Positions 7,300 to 15,353 of a stretch of 49,021 nt of DNA are shown piece after piece; position 1 is the first letter of the stretch; each line of letters begins with the position of its first letter. The notes beneath the pieces are model-generated. The model saw only the letters and a list, made by a program, of their open reading frames with translations, searched no databases and was not told the DNA's origin. The DNA comes from JAVBQJ01 sp031549115 (GTDB lineage: Bacteria > Verrucomicrobiota > Lentisphaeria > Victivallales > Victivallaceae). Where the stretch lies: the NCBI GenBank assembly GCA_031549115.1, contig JAVBQJ010000093.1:1-49021 (forward strand), given 5' to 3'. The position numbers were made by a program, and so were the translations under genes.

Positions 7300-8331
7300 A
7301 TGACGGCGCGAATTACGATCAATGATGTAGCGAAGCTGGCCGGAGTCAGTGTCGGGACCGTTTCGCGGGTGATCAACAACACAGGATGCTGCCACCCCAG
7401 CCGCCGGAAGCGCATCGAAGATGCCATCCGGGAACTGAATTACGTACCCAACCTCAATGCCCGGGCAATCCGGGCGGTGAACAGCAACTGCATCGGCATT
7501 CTGATCGAAAAGCGCAGCGCCGAAAACAACTTCTGGCTGCAATCGCTCCTGCAAGCCCTGCTGCAATATATCGGCAGGACCAAATTTCACTCCTACATCC
7601 AGGTCGTCGACAGCCAAGCCGACCTGAATCAGGCCATGCGCCTGCCCGGTAACGCCGACGGGCTGATCCTCATCGGCCGTTTCGAGGCGGATTTCTTCGC
7701 CATGCTGGAACGCAGTTTTCCGGTGCCGGCGGTCACCTACTGGGAGTCCATGCCCTACGCAAACGGCCATTCGTTGGCCGTAAACCTGGATTCCGGCATC
7801 CGCCAATTGACCGAGCATCTGCTCGCCCTGGGGCACCGCCATATCGGCGTCGTCGGCAATTCATTGGGCGCCGACGCGGAAAAATCCGCACTCTTCCTGA
7901 GGCGGATCCGCGGCTATTGGCCGGATTATCCCGAGTCGCTGATTGCCTGCGCGGAGGTCACCGACCACTACCATCGCCGCGGAGCGGAGCTGACCAACGC
8001 CCTGCTCGACCGCCACCCGGAAGTCACGGCGCTCTTCTTTCTCTCCGACAGTTTCGTCCTGGGCGGCTACGGCGAACTCAACCGCCGCAGGATTACCGTA
8101 CCCGACGACATCAACATCATCGGATTCGACAACTCCTGCCTGGCCATGAGCATGGTCCCGGAGCTGACCAGCGTCGGGTTCGACTTCGAGGTGCTGGCCG
8201 CCCAGTTGGTGTGCAGCCTCATCGCCGCCGTCACCCCGGAAATCCCGCCGCCGGTTTTCGACGCGGCAAAAGCAATCGAGCTGGAATTCTATCCCAGGAG
8301 CAGCACCCGGAAAGTCGGAACCCGGGGTTGA
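7300..8331 (+). CDS. LacI-family transcriptional regulator
   Basis: A 343-residue one-component regulator. The N-terminal helix-turn-helix and hinge helix are typical (ITINDVAKLAGVSVGTVSRV, residues about 5-24). The rest is a periplasmic-binding-protein-like ligand domain, with the family phrase ALGHRHIGVVG and the late IGFDN. It should bind a sugar or related ligand in the cytoplasm and control the operon it heads. The next genes, a pseudopilin (25 nt downstream) and a DUF4091 exoenzyme, are the likely targets. The ATG is preceded by AAGGTG. A candidate operator lies at 7251-7260. The ligand is not known. Confidence 0.93.
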   Translation: MTARITINDVAKLAGVSVGTVSRVINNTGCCHPSRRKRIEDAIRELNYVPNLNARAIRAVNSNCIGILIEKRSAENNFWLQSLLQALLQYIGRTKFHSYIQVVDSQADLNQAMRLPGNADGLILIGRFEADFFAMLERSFPVPAVTYWESMPYANGHSLAVNLDSGIRQLTEHLLALGHRHIGVVGNSLGADAEKSALFLRRIRGYWPDYPESLIACAEVTDHYHRRGAELTNALLDRHPEVTALFFLSDSFVLGGYGELNRRRITVPDDINIIGFDNSCLAMSMVPELTSVGFDFEVLAAQLVCSLIAAVTPEIPPPVFDAAKAIELEFYPRSSTRKVGTRG

Positions 8332-8356
8332 ACATACAATCGAAAGGAAATGCCTT

Positions 8357-8992
8357 ATGAAGCGAAAAACATTCACACTTATTGAGCTCTTGGTAGTGAT
8401 TGCAATTATTGCAATTCTCGCCAGCATGCTGCTGCCCGCCCTGTCCAAAGCCCGCGCCGCGGCACAGGCTTCGAGCTGCGTGAGCAGCCTGAAGCAGTAC
8501 GGGTTGGCCATGGTTTTTTACGTCAACGAATACGACAACACCTTATTCGCCTACTGGAACGACGAACTGCCGGGCTACGGTCGCTACGGCGTCGACCCCT
8601 GGGGCCCGTTCAACCGGGCGATGATGCCTTTTCTGACCGCCTCCGAAAGTAGCAAACAAGTCCAGTGCCCGACCTTCGTCATGCCCAACGCCTGGACGGT
8701 GGGATATCAGATGAACGCTAACCTGAATTACGCGAAATACAGCAATATCGCCGAACCATCCCGCTCGCCGCTCATCTTCGACGGCGCCCAGGATAGCGGC
8801 TGGCATGGCTGTTGGCCCGGAGCGAACGGTCCATGGTGGGAAGGAACCCAACCGGTCTACCGCCACGGCACGCCGTGCAACCTCCTCTGCATCGACGGCC
8901 ATGTCGAAGGCCAGCCGGAAAGCCGGAAGGAAGAAGTATTCCTCTACAACAACATCTACAACTGGCACTACCATACCAACCCTTATAACTGA
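8357..8992 (+). CDS. type II secretion pseudopilin-like protein with H-X9-DG motif
   Basis: A 211-residue protein with a prepilin N-terminus: short basic leader MKRKT, then FTLIELLVVIAIIAIL, where cleavage before F6 and N-methylation are expected and E10 is the conserved Glu5 of mature pilins. It is followed by the extension SMLLPALSKARAAA, common in PVC-group pseudopilins. Near the C-terminus HGTPCNLLCIDGH gives an exact H-X9-DG motif, as in the prepilin-processing-associated family. The globular part contains several Cys and aromatics. It is probably displayed on the inner membrane or in a pseudopilus. It sits between the LacI regulator and the DUF4091 enzyme, 8 nt before the latter, so it is probably co-expressed with it. 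Start is preceded by AAAGGA. Confidence 0.92.
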   Translation: MKRKTFTLIELLVVIAIIAILASMLLPALSKARAAAQASSCVSSLKQYGLAMVFYVNEYDNTLFAYWNDELPGYGRYGVDPWGPFNRAMMPFLTASESSKQVQCPTFVMPNAWTVGYQMNANLNYAKYSNIAEPSRSPLIFDGAQDSGWHGCWPGANGPWWEGTQPVYRHGTPCNLLCIDGHVEGQPESRKEEVFLYNNIYNWHYHTNPYN

Positions 8993-9000
8993 GATTTTCC

Positions 9001-11058
9001 ATGCACAGAAACACCCTCCTCATCCCGATCCTCCTGACCGCCGTCATGCTGTTCGGCCGCGACATCACCCGCGAAGCCTCCCTGACCAGCCAGGCCAATC
9101 CCGATGTCGCCGAACGCATCCGTGACGGGCGCGTCGACTGGGAACACTTCCTGCCGGGATCCGCCTGGTTGCCCCGTTTCGGCGGCTGGGGCGACCGTTT
9201 CGTCTTTGCCTGGCGCCAGCCGGTACGCATCACCGGCGTCAGCTTCATCCAGCAATCGCCGCCGGTGGTGAGCGATGAATATACTGAAGCTGTCCGGGGC
9301 GCGGCCTACGCCGCCGACGCCGCCGGGGAATTCACCATCCCGGTCGTGCTGCCCTTCGGCGCCAGGTGGCGCGAGGAGGAATTCGGCGGCAGCGCCTGCA
9401 AAGTGCTGGCTTACCGGGAACTCGACGTGGTGACGGCATCGCTGGAGGTGGGCTTCTCCGGCGACGGCGACCGCTGGTCGCAGCTCGGCGAGATCGTCAT
9501 CCATGGCGAAGACGCGGACCTGCCGCGAATCGAACCGGCTGCGGAACTACCGCCAACAGTCACCGCCGACAACCTGGCCAATCCGCAGATCGCCGGGAAA
9601 GTGACCGTCCGGTCGGAAAATCCCTGGGCCAACACCTATGGCGGCAGCCGCGACACCACGCTCCTGACCGAATGGCCCGTGGTCATGCTGCGAGGCGACA
9701 CCGAACAACGCTTCATCGCCATCGCCAACCGTTCCAACGAACCTCTGGAATTCGAGGTCGCGGTTGCTTCGGAGCTGCCGGAAAACGCCACCGCGGAGCT
9801 GCTGGTTGCCGTGCCGCAAAAGACCCGGGAGCACGGCGAAGCACTGTTGAATCTCTTCACGGCCGAACAACTGGCATCCTTCGACGGCGCTCTGCCGGAA
9901 TCATTCCTGCGTCAGGAGCAATACCGCGGCTTTCCCGCTTTGCGCCTGGCGCCGGGAGAAACGGTACGGCTCTGGTTGCGGATACGTGCCTTCGACGCCG
10001 TTTCCGGCGAAGCAGCCCCGTCCGGCGATTACCGGATCGTGCTGGACGCCGGAGAATTGTTCCGCCAGGTTATCCCGGTACGGATCATTGCGGCGCAGTT
10101 GCCGCGCCACCCGTCGCTCGCGGTCGTCACCTACGGCGGCGCCGATGACGCCGACAGCCGGTTGCATTACGTCACGGTCAACGAGGGCTTCCGCGACTAC
10201 GGCTTCAACAACTTTCTGGCCGTCTCCGGTATGTGGGCAATGCAGGACGACCTGGTCAAGCTGGAACGGAACAATCCGGCGCAGTTCCGGGAAATCCTCG
10301 ACGAGGCCCTGGAGCGCTATTTCCAGTGGATGCGCGACGCCGGTTTCCACAAGAATCAGATACTGGTGGAAATCCTCGACGAACCCTGCGACCGCAGCGC
10401 CGCCAAATGGCTGGCCTTCGCCCGCGGCATCAAGGCGGTACGGCCGGACGCCCGGATCATCGCCAACCCGCCCGCACACTGGCCGGAAGGCAACATGCCG
10501 ACCACCCTGGAAGGGACCTTCAAGCTCCTGGCGCCCTACGTCGACGTGTGGATGCCCTACTCGCGCCATTATGAGGACACCGCCGTGCGCGAATTCCTGA
10601 AAGCGGAGGGCAAGCCCCTGTGGTTCTACAACAATTGCACGGTACAGACCGCCCGCGACGAAAGCGCTATCGTCAGCACCTTCCGGCGTTTCGGTTGGCT
10701 GGCCGTGGCGCACCGGCTCGACGGCATCGGCTTTTGGTCGGCGCACTTCCCGGTCGGGGATCAATGGGACGACTTCGACGCGACGCCATCCTACACCTGG
10801 CCGGACGCGGCGGTGGTCTTCCGTTCCGACGCCGGAGCCGTAACCACCCGACATTGGGAATCGTGGCGCGAAACCGTCGAAGACATCGAGCTCCACCGCC
10901 TGATAAAAAACGCCATCGACACCCTGGAGCTGCCGGTCGAACTGCGCCGGGAAATGCAGGAGTGGCTGGACAACGCGCCCCGGATTATGCTGGAAAGCCC
11001 GACCCCGGAACACATCCAGTCCATCCGCGACCGGGCGGTACGGCTGCTCGACCGGTAA
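9001..11058 (+). CDS. exported DUF4091 protein, glycoside hydrolase family 123-like
   Basis: A 685-residue protein with a signal peptide (residues about 1-19, MHRNTLLIPILLTAVMLFG). The N-terminal half looks like beta-rich modules. The central to C-terminal part resembles DUF4091/GH123: an Asp-Glu pair in VEILDEPCD (D460, E461), as GH123 beta-N-acetylgalactosaminidases use for substrate-assisted catalysis, then VDVWMPYS, GKPLWFYNNC, and the DUF4091-like ending TTRHWESWRETVEDIELHRL. It probably acts on a glycan in the periplasm or outside the cell; the substrate is unknown. No strong ribosome-binding site precedes the ATG, which lies 8 nt after the pseudopilin stop, so translational coupling is plausible. 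It converges on the DUF608 gene with an 8-nt gap. Confidence 0.78.
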   Translation: MHRNTLLIPILLTAVMLFGRDITREASLTSQANPDVAERIRDGRVDWEHFLPGSAWLPRFGGWGDRFVFAWRQPVRITGVSFIQQSPPVVSDEYTEAVRGAAYAADAAGEFTIPVVLPFGARWREEEFGGSACKVLAYRELDVVTASLEVGFSGDGDRWSQLGEIVIHGEDADLPRIEPAAELPPTVTADNLANPQIAGKVTVRSENPWANTYGGSRDTTLLTEWPVVMLRGDTEQRFIAIANRSNEPLEFEVAVASELPENATAELLVAVPQKTREHGEALLNLFTAEQLASFDGALPESFLRQEQYRGFPALRLAPGETVRLWLRIRAFDAVSGEAAPSGDYRIVLDAGELFRQVIPVRIIAAQLPRHPSLAVVTYGGADDADSRLHYVTVNEGFRDYGFNNFLAVSGMWAMQDDLVKLERNNPAQFREILDEALERYFQWMRDAGFHKNQILVEILDEPCDRSAAKWLAFARGIKAVRPDARIIANPPAHWPEGNMPTTLEGTFKLLAPYVDVWMPYSRHYEDTAVREFLKAEGKPLWFYNNCTVQTARDESAIVSTFRRFGWLAVAHRLDGIGFWSAHFPVGDQWDDFDATPSYTWPDAAVVFRSDAGAVTTRHWESWRETVEDIELHRLIKNAIDTLELPVELRREMQEWLDNAPRIMLESPTPEHIQSIRDRAVRLLDR

Positions 11059-11066
11059 GCGGCGGT

Positions 11067-13652
11067 TCAACGGAAATGTAAGACATCGTTCCGGGTGACA
11101 TGAACCGGATCGTCCAGGACGATCCGGTTCTGTTCCCGGCGGCTTTTCAGCGCCGCACCGTTCCGGGCGACACTCGTCCCGGCGATGTCGAAGCCGGTGA
11201 AATCCGCCTCGCCGTACAGGATATGCAAACGGGATTCCGCGCCCTCCCGCGCCCATGTCCCCCACACCCGGCCCAGCGACCAGAAGCATTGGAAATCGCC
11301 GTCGACGACCGGCTGAAAGCCGATCCTGCCCTCTCCCATGTCATAGGAAAAGCCGCTGTAAGCCTGAAGCATCGCATAGGCCGCCATACTGCGGGCGTAA
11401 TTGCTGCCGCACTCGATTTCATTCCACGGATTCCGGTTGTCGCCCCGGTAGCGTTCCCGGATCGCCCGCGCCACTTGTCCGCCCTTTTCGAGCTCCCCCG
11501 CCATCACCAGATGACAGGCGAAGGCCCATTCGAATCCGGTCATCGTTTCCGTATTGTAGGGCAGTGGAATCACCGGTTTGCGCGTCCCCGCCGGCCACGT
11601 GCACATCAACGTCCCGCCTTCGTCGTTGAGGGCGAAAACCCGCCACGGATTGGCGAATTCGCGCAGCGACGGCAAAAAGTTATGCCGGTAAATCGCCGCC
11701 AGCGTCGATTTGACATGTTCCGGATCCAGCACCCCGCCGATGCCGTAAAGCGACGCATACCATTGCCCCAGATGCGAATCGATCGCGCAACCGTCGCCGA
11801 TCTGGTATTTGATTTCCCGGTGTTCCTCACTCCAATACGGGTTTGCCTCCGCGCCGGCCATTTCCGGAAAGAACGGCGCCAGCGCCGCACGGTCATCCAG
11901 ATCGAGCTTCTGAACATAATACTCCCCATTGAAAAGCAACGCCTCCCCGGCGGCGCACCCGCGCTCGAAGATCGCCTGGCACTGCTCCCCGAACGCGGCA
12001 TCGCCGCAGACCGGCGCCATTGCCGCCGCCGCCTTCAATGCGCCGAGGTAATGCCCCTGCAGCCAGCCGGAGGGGCCGAACAATTCCATATCCAGCGTGT
12101 GATGCTGGCGCCCGGCAAGAATACCGCTCCGCTCCGGATCCCACCGGTCCGGATTCTCCGGGCTCCAGGCGAATTCGAGAATCCGCTTCACCGCGCTCCA
12201 CATCGACTTCAGCCAGGCATCGCAGCCGCACACCTTCCACTCCCGGTAGACCTTCATCACCTCGCCGAACGCGCCGTCGACGCACGGACGCCACCAGTCA
12301 TTATCGGCCTGAATCCCCAGCGGCAGCATCAGCCGGAAATGCAATCCACCCCTCGGATCGAAACCGTATTTCAAATGGGACTCGCGCATCGACCGTTCCA
12401 GATCGGGAAACAGCAACGGCAGCGCCTGGGCGTAATTCCACACATGCTGGCACGATCCCGAGCACGACCCATGCCGGGGACCGACCCCCTCCCACGCCCA
12501 GAAGGTCCCATCCTCCAAACGCAGGCAGGTCGGCGAAATCAGCACCGCCAGGTTTTCCGCCGCCCCCGCCAATGCCGGTGCCGGAATCGTGGACGCATGC
12601 AGCGCGTCACGAAAATTCCGGACATCCTGCCAAATGGCGTCGCCGCGCTCCAATACCCGGAGCGCGGCATCGGCGGCGGAGGAGCACAAACCGGCGTAAT
12701 AATTCCGCCACCGGTTCTCACGCACCCCGCAACGCGCCATCTCCCGCGCCAGATCTTCGGCCGGATACCAATCGTTGCTGCAATTCGGCACATACCAGGA
12801 GATCACGAAACGGACACGCCCCTTTTCGCCCGGCGCCAGTCGCAGGTGAGCCGCCAACAATCCGGCGTCGTTCCCTACCCGCGCATCGTGCCCGCCGTAA
12901 GTCCGATTGCGGAAGTGGCCCGGCTGGTTAAGGTCGTGCCAGTATACCTCGAACGGATCCATCCAGCCGCCGCGATACCAGTATTCCTGATGCGACACCT
13001 CCCCGGCATCGGTGGAAAGCGCGATTTCGCCGTATTCCAGCGCATCGCCGGAAAGATGATTGCCGACGACAAGCTGCGTGAAGCCGCCGTGGCGCGACAC
13101 CGCGTTGGCCGCGCCGTCGCCATTCCAGAAATTGCTCAATACCCCGATGGCCGAAAAATCATACGTGAACGCGCCGCGATTGAAGAATTCAATGTCGAAG
13201 AGCGCACACGGCAGCGACGACAGCGCCGAGTCACCGGGGACAAACGGGCTCCATGCCGTCAGATTCACCTCCGCCGGAAAGTGATTGTCCCGGAACCGGA
13301 ACTCCGCCACCGGAAACTCCCCCGCGAGGGAACAGTCCGCGAAATGGGGGAAACCGCACATCGTCGCGTTGCCGGGCCCCCAGCCGAAGCCGCGGAACAT
13401 CGCCTCCGGGGCCTCGAAGGAACCGGAAAAATCCTGTTCGAGGTCGCCATTCAAAATCCGCGCCGACTCCACCTTGCCGTCGCGTTCCGCCCTGACGGCG
13501 AAATGCGAACAGCCGTTGGCCAGATTCTTGCCGGCGTGATTGAATATCTCCCAATCCCGCAGCCGTCCCGCCCCGGAAATTCCGATGCAGCCGGCACCGA
13601 TGCCTCCGACCGGAAATGACACTTCCCGGGTACGTTCGCGCTCCAAAAGCAT
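11067..13652 (-). CDS. DUF608/GH116-like glucosidase (non-lysosomal glucosylceramidase family)
   Basis: Reading from the ATG at 13652 gives 861 residues beginning MLLERERTREVSFPVGGIGAG, a good match to the GBA2/DUF608 N-terminus; GTGGGGGTGG precedes it. A longer frame extends upstream, but its extra 60 residues look like translated promoter. No signal peptide is seen, so it is probably cytoplasmic. Family-like segments are WAWEGVG (E388), HVWNYAQALPLLFPDLERSM, HHTLDMELFGPSG (E523) and CAIDSHLGQWYASLYGIGG, whose D625 corresponds to the GH116 acid/base aspartate. I cannot assign the nucleophilic glutamate with confidence. Expected activity is hydrolysis of a beta-glucosyl or beta-xylosyl bond in an imported sugar or glycoside. 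It is divergent from an AraC regulator that probably controls it. Confidence 0.82.
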   Translation of the reverse strand: MLLERERTREVSFPVGGIGAGCIGISGAGRLRDWEIFNHAGKNLANGCSHFAVRAERDGKVESARILNGDLEQDFSGSFEAPEAMFRGFGWGPGNATMCGFPHFADCSLAGEFPVAEFRFRDNHFPAEVNLTAWSPFVPGDSALSSLPCALFDIEFFNRGAFTYDFSAIGVLSNFWNGDGAANAVSRHGGFTQLVVGNHLSGDALEYGEIALSTDAGEVSHQEYWYRGGWMDPFEVYWHDLNQPGHFRNRTYGGHDARVGNDAGLLAAHLRLAPGEKGRVRFVISWYVPNCSNDWYPAEDLAREMARCGVRENRWRNYYAGLCSSAADAALRVLERGDAIWQDVRNFRDALHASTIPAPALAGAAENLAVLISPTCLRLEDGTFWAWEGVGPRHGSCSGSCQHVWNYAQALPLLFPDLERSMRESHLKYGFDPRGGLHFRLMLPLGIQADNDWWRPCVDGAFGEVMKVYREWKVCGCDAWLKSMWSAVKRILEFAWSPENPDRWDPERSGILAGRQHHTLDMELFGPSGWLQGHYLGALKAAAAMAPVCGDAAFGEQCQAIFERGCAAGEALLFNGEYYVQKLDLDDRAALAPFFPEMAGAEANPYWSEEHREIKYQIGDGCAIDSHLGQWYASLYGIGGVLDPEHVKSTLAAIYRHNFLPSLREFANPWRVFALNDEGGTLMCTWPAGTRKPVIPLPYNTETMTGFEWAFACHLVMAGELEKGGQVARAIRERYRGDNRNPWNEIECGSNYARSMAAYAMLQAYSGFSYDMGEGRIGFQPVVDGDFQCFWSLGRVWGTWAREGAESRLHILYGEADFTGFDIAGTSVARNGAALKSRREQNRIVLDDPVHVTRNDVLHFR
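11102..11130. repeat. 29-nt inverted repeat in the convergent gene ends
   Basis: GAACCGGATCGTCC (11102-11115) and GGACGATCCGGTTC (11117-11130) are exact complements around a single A. It forms a 12-bp stem with a CCAGG loop, 43 nt past the DUF4091 stop codon and inside the last codons of the opposite-strand glucosidase gene. It could halt transcription of the + operon although no long T-run follows. Confidence 0.65.
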
Positions 13653-13665
13653 ATGCCACCCCCAC

Positions 13666-13693
13666 TTGTATTTTTTGGTATTTATCATATAGT
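13666..13693 (+). promoter_or_regulatory. promoter of the AraC-family gene, overlapping the divergent promoter
   Basis: TTGTAT (13666-13671), a 16-nt spacer and TATAGT (13688-13693). The -10 elements of the two divergent promoters overlap by three bases, so RNA polymerase binding should be mutually exclusive. Confidence 0.5.
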
Positions 13694-13719
13694 ATACTGC
13701 AAAGAACAACAAAAAACAA
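13691..13719 (-). promoter_or_regulatory. promoter of the DUF608/GH116-like gene
   Basis: On the minus strand, TTGTTT (13719-13714), a 17-nt spacer and TATACT (13696-13691), 38 nt before the start codon at 13652. Its -10 is part of the palindrome AGTATACT (13691-13698), shared with the opposing AraC promoter. Confidence 0.55.
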
Positions 13720-13743
13720 TGGACAAATACGGGGTTTCGTTGT

Positions 13744-14592
13744 ATGTTTTCGGGTGTGAACGAGCATTTGCCGCTGCAGCACGGCATGAATGCATTGGAG
13801 CTGGAATTCCTGCAGGCGTCCGACGCCGCCATCGATTATCATGGACGTAACCGCTTCCCGTTCAACCGGCTTTTCGCGGTGTATTCCACCGGTATGGAGC
13901 TCTCCCGGATCCGCAGCCACTCCAACGGCACCTCGATCGCCATGTCGGCAGGAGCGCTCTGCTTCATGAGTGAAAACAGCGATCTGGAATTCTCTTTCCG
14001 GCAGGACACCCGCTTTTTCGCCTTTCATTACCGGGTTTCCATCGGGGAATACAATCTCTTCGCCGGGTACGATCTCCTCACCATGCGCCCCGGTGCCGGG
14101 GGTATCGTCGAACGGCTTTACCGCCTGTTCCGGCAGGAGCCCCCCTCCCCTGCCGCGCTGTGCGAATTGAAAAGCCTCGTGCTGCAGGAAACCGTCCCGT
14201 TTCTCCCCGCCGACAGTCTGCCGCCGCCGCAACATCAGCGCTACCGCCCCGTCCTCGCCTTCGTCCGGGAACACGCCGACGCCCGAACCACCGTCGGGGA
14301 GCTGGCGAAATTGTCCGGCAGCTCCGCCGATGCCTTCTCCCGGTCTTTTTCCCGGGATTTCGGTATGACGGTCAAACACCTCCTGAACACGGAGCTGACG
14401 CTGAAAGCCGGAAAGCTGCTGCAATGCCACCGCCACAGCGTCAAAGAGGTCGCCAGCCTCCTCCGCTTCAACGACGAATACTATTTTTCGCGTTTTTTCA
14501 AAAAATCGACCGGCCTGCCGCCGCGGGAATACCGGAACAAATTCTGCGACCCGGCGACTTTCACAGGCCAACACGGATACGGCGAAAAATAA
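13744..14592 (+). CDS. AraC-family transcriptional regulator
   Basis: A 282-residue regulator with an N-terminal cupin-like sensor region (about 1-160) and a C-terminal pair of helix-turn-helix motifs (about 180-275). Signature phrases are TVGELAKLSGSSADAFSRSF for the first helix pair and the second-motif ending KEVASLLRFNDEYYFSRFFK followed by G-L-P-P-R-E-Y. It is divergent from the DUF608/GH116-like gene with only 91 nt between start codons and overlapping promoters, so it most likely regulates that gene and possibly itself. The ligand is probably a sugar, by context only. The start has GGGG nine bases upstream. Confidence 0.92.
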   Translation: MFSGVNEHLPLQHGMNALELEFLQASDAAIDYHGRNRFPFNRLFAVYSTGMELSRIRSHSNGTSIAMSAGALCFMSENSDLEFSFRQDTRFFAFHYRVSIGEYNLFAGYDLLTMRPGAGGIVERLYRLFRQEPPSPAALCELKSLVLQETVPFLPADSLPPPQHQRYRPVLAFVREHADARTTVGELAKLSGSSADAFSRSFSRDFGMTVKHLLNTELTLKAGKLLQCHRHSVKEVASLLRFNDEYYFSRFFKKSTGLPPREYRNKFCDPATFTGQHGYGEK

Positions 14593-14617
14593 TTTTCCGG
14601 ATTTTGCCGCCGGAAGG

Positions 14618-14659
14618 TTGCATGTTCCGCTCCGAAACGGTATATTACTCCGTTTTCGG
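14618..14659 (+). promoter_or_regulatory. promoter with flanking inverted repeat before the nitroreductase gene
   Basis: TTGCAT (14618-14623), a 17-nt spacer and TATATT (14641-14646). CCGAAACGG (14632-14640) and CCGTTTTCGG (14650-14659) form an inverted repeat on either side of the -10 element, a layout typical of a repressor operator. The cognate regulator is unknown. Confidence 0.6.
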
Positions 14660-14704
14660 GTTATTGCCCAGGAGTACGGAACGCAAACATAAGGAGTGGA
14701 AATC

Positions 14705-15286
14705 ATGAAGAAAACAATCACTCTCACGCTGGGGCTGGGCTTGACCGCCCTGCTCGGCGCTGCCGATATCGAATTGCCGAAGCCGCAAACTTCAGGCGGA
14801 ATGCCGTTGATGGAAGCGTTGAGCCTGCGCCGGACCCAGCGCCAATTCAGCGACCGCGCCCTGCCGCAGGAGACGCTGTCGAGTCTGCTCTGGGCCGGGG
14901 GGGGCATCAACCGCGAAGACGGCCGCAAAACCACGCCGACGGCATTGAACCGTCAGGAGCTCACACTGTACGTCTGTATTCCCGAGGGAACGTTCCGTTA
15001 CGATGCCGCCGCCAACAAATTGGTTCAAACTTCGGAGTACCGCACCGGCGACGCGCCGCTGATGGTGATCATCACCGCCGATTTGGACAAGCAGACGCTC
15101 GACTTGGCCCAGGTCGACTCCGGTTTCGTGGGGCAGAGCATCTACCTCTTTTGCGCCTCCGCCGGCCTTGCCACGGTATTCCGGGGCAGCTTCGACGCCG
15201 CCGCCTATAAGTCGCTGCTGCAACTGCCGGAAAACCACCGGATTCTCTACGTGCAAGCAGTAGGGTATCCAGACGGTTCGGAATAA
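14705..15286 (+). CDS. exported nitroreductase-family protein (SagB/ThcOx-like)
   Basis: 193 residues from the ATG at 14705, which has AAGGAG eight bases upstream; a GTG nine bases earlier overlaps that Shine-Dalgarno and is rejected. The signal peptide MKKTITLTLGLGLTALLGA is followed by a mature start ADIELPKPQ. The flavin-binding family pattern LRRTQRQFSD and SSLLWAGGGINR is typical of nitroreductases. The C-terminal part, VDSGFVGQSIYLFCASAGLATV, also fits this fold. Family members bind FMN and reduce or oxidise small organic substrates, usually in the cytoplasm, so export is notable; FMN would have to be acquired before or after export. It is monocistronic and ends at a strong terminator. 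Confidence 0.82.
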   Translation: MKKTITLTLGLGLTALLGAADIELPKPQTSGGMPLMEALSLRRTQRQFSDRALPQETLSSLLWAGGGINREDGRKTTPTALNRQELTLYVCIPEGTFRYDAAANKLVQTSEYRTGDAPLMVIITADLDKQTLDLAQVDSGFVGQSIYLFCASAGLATVFRGSFDAAAYKSLLQLPENHRILYVQAVGYPDGSE

Positions 15287-15302
15287 AGTCACGAAAGCAA
15301 AA

Positions 15303-15336
15303 GGGGCAATCCATTTCCGGATTGCCCCTTTTTTTT
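15303..15336. terminator. bidirectional intrinsic terminator
   Basis: GGGGCAATCC (15303-15312), loop ATTTCC, GGATTGCCCC (15319-15328), then eight T. An A-run before the stem lets it work for the convergent aminotransferase gene as well. Confidence 0.93.
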
Positions 15337-15353
15337 CGCGTTTATGCTTCCAT

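Noticed and set aside
11100..13619. Long open frame on + opposite the DUF608/GH116-like gene (839 codons)
   Set aside because: Shadow of the minus-strand gene: composition is Arg/Pro-rich, no family resemblance, and the minus strand shows clear GH116-like motifs.
13653..13832. Extended N-terminus of the DUF608/GH116-like gene starting at 13832
   Set aside because: The extra 60 codons cover both divergent promoters and the start of the AraC gene, and have no family similarity; the ATG at 13652 begins directly at the conserved N-terminus.
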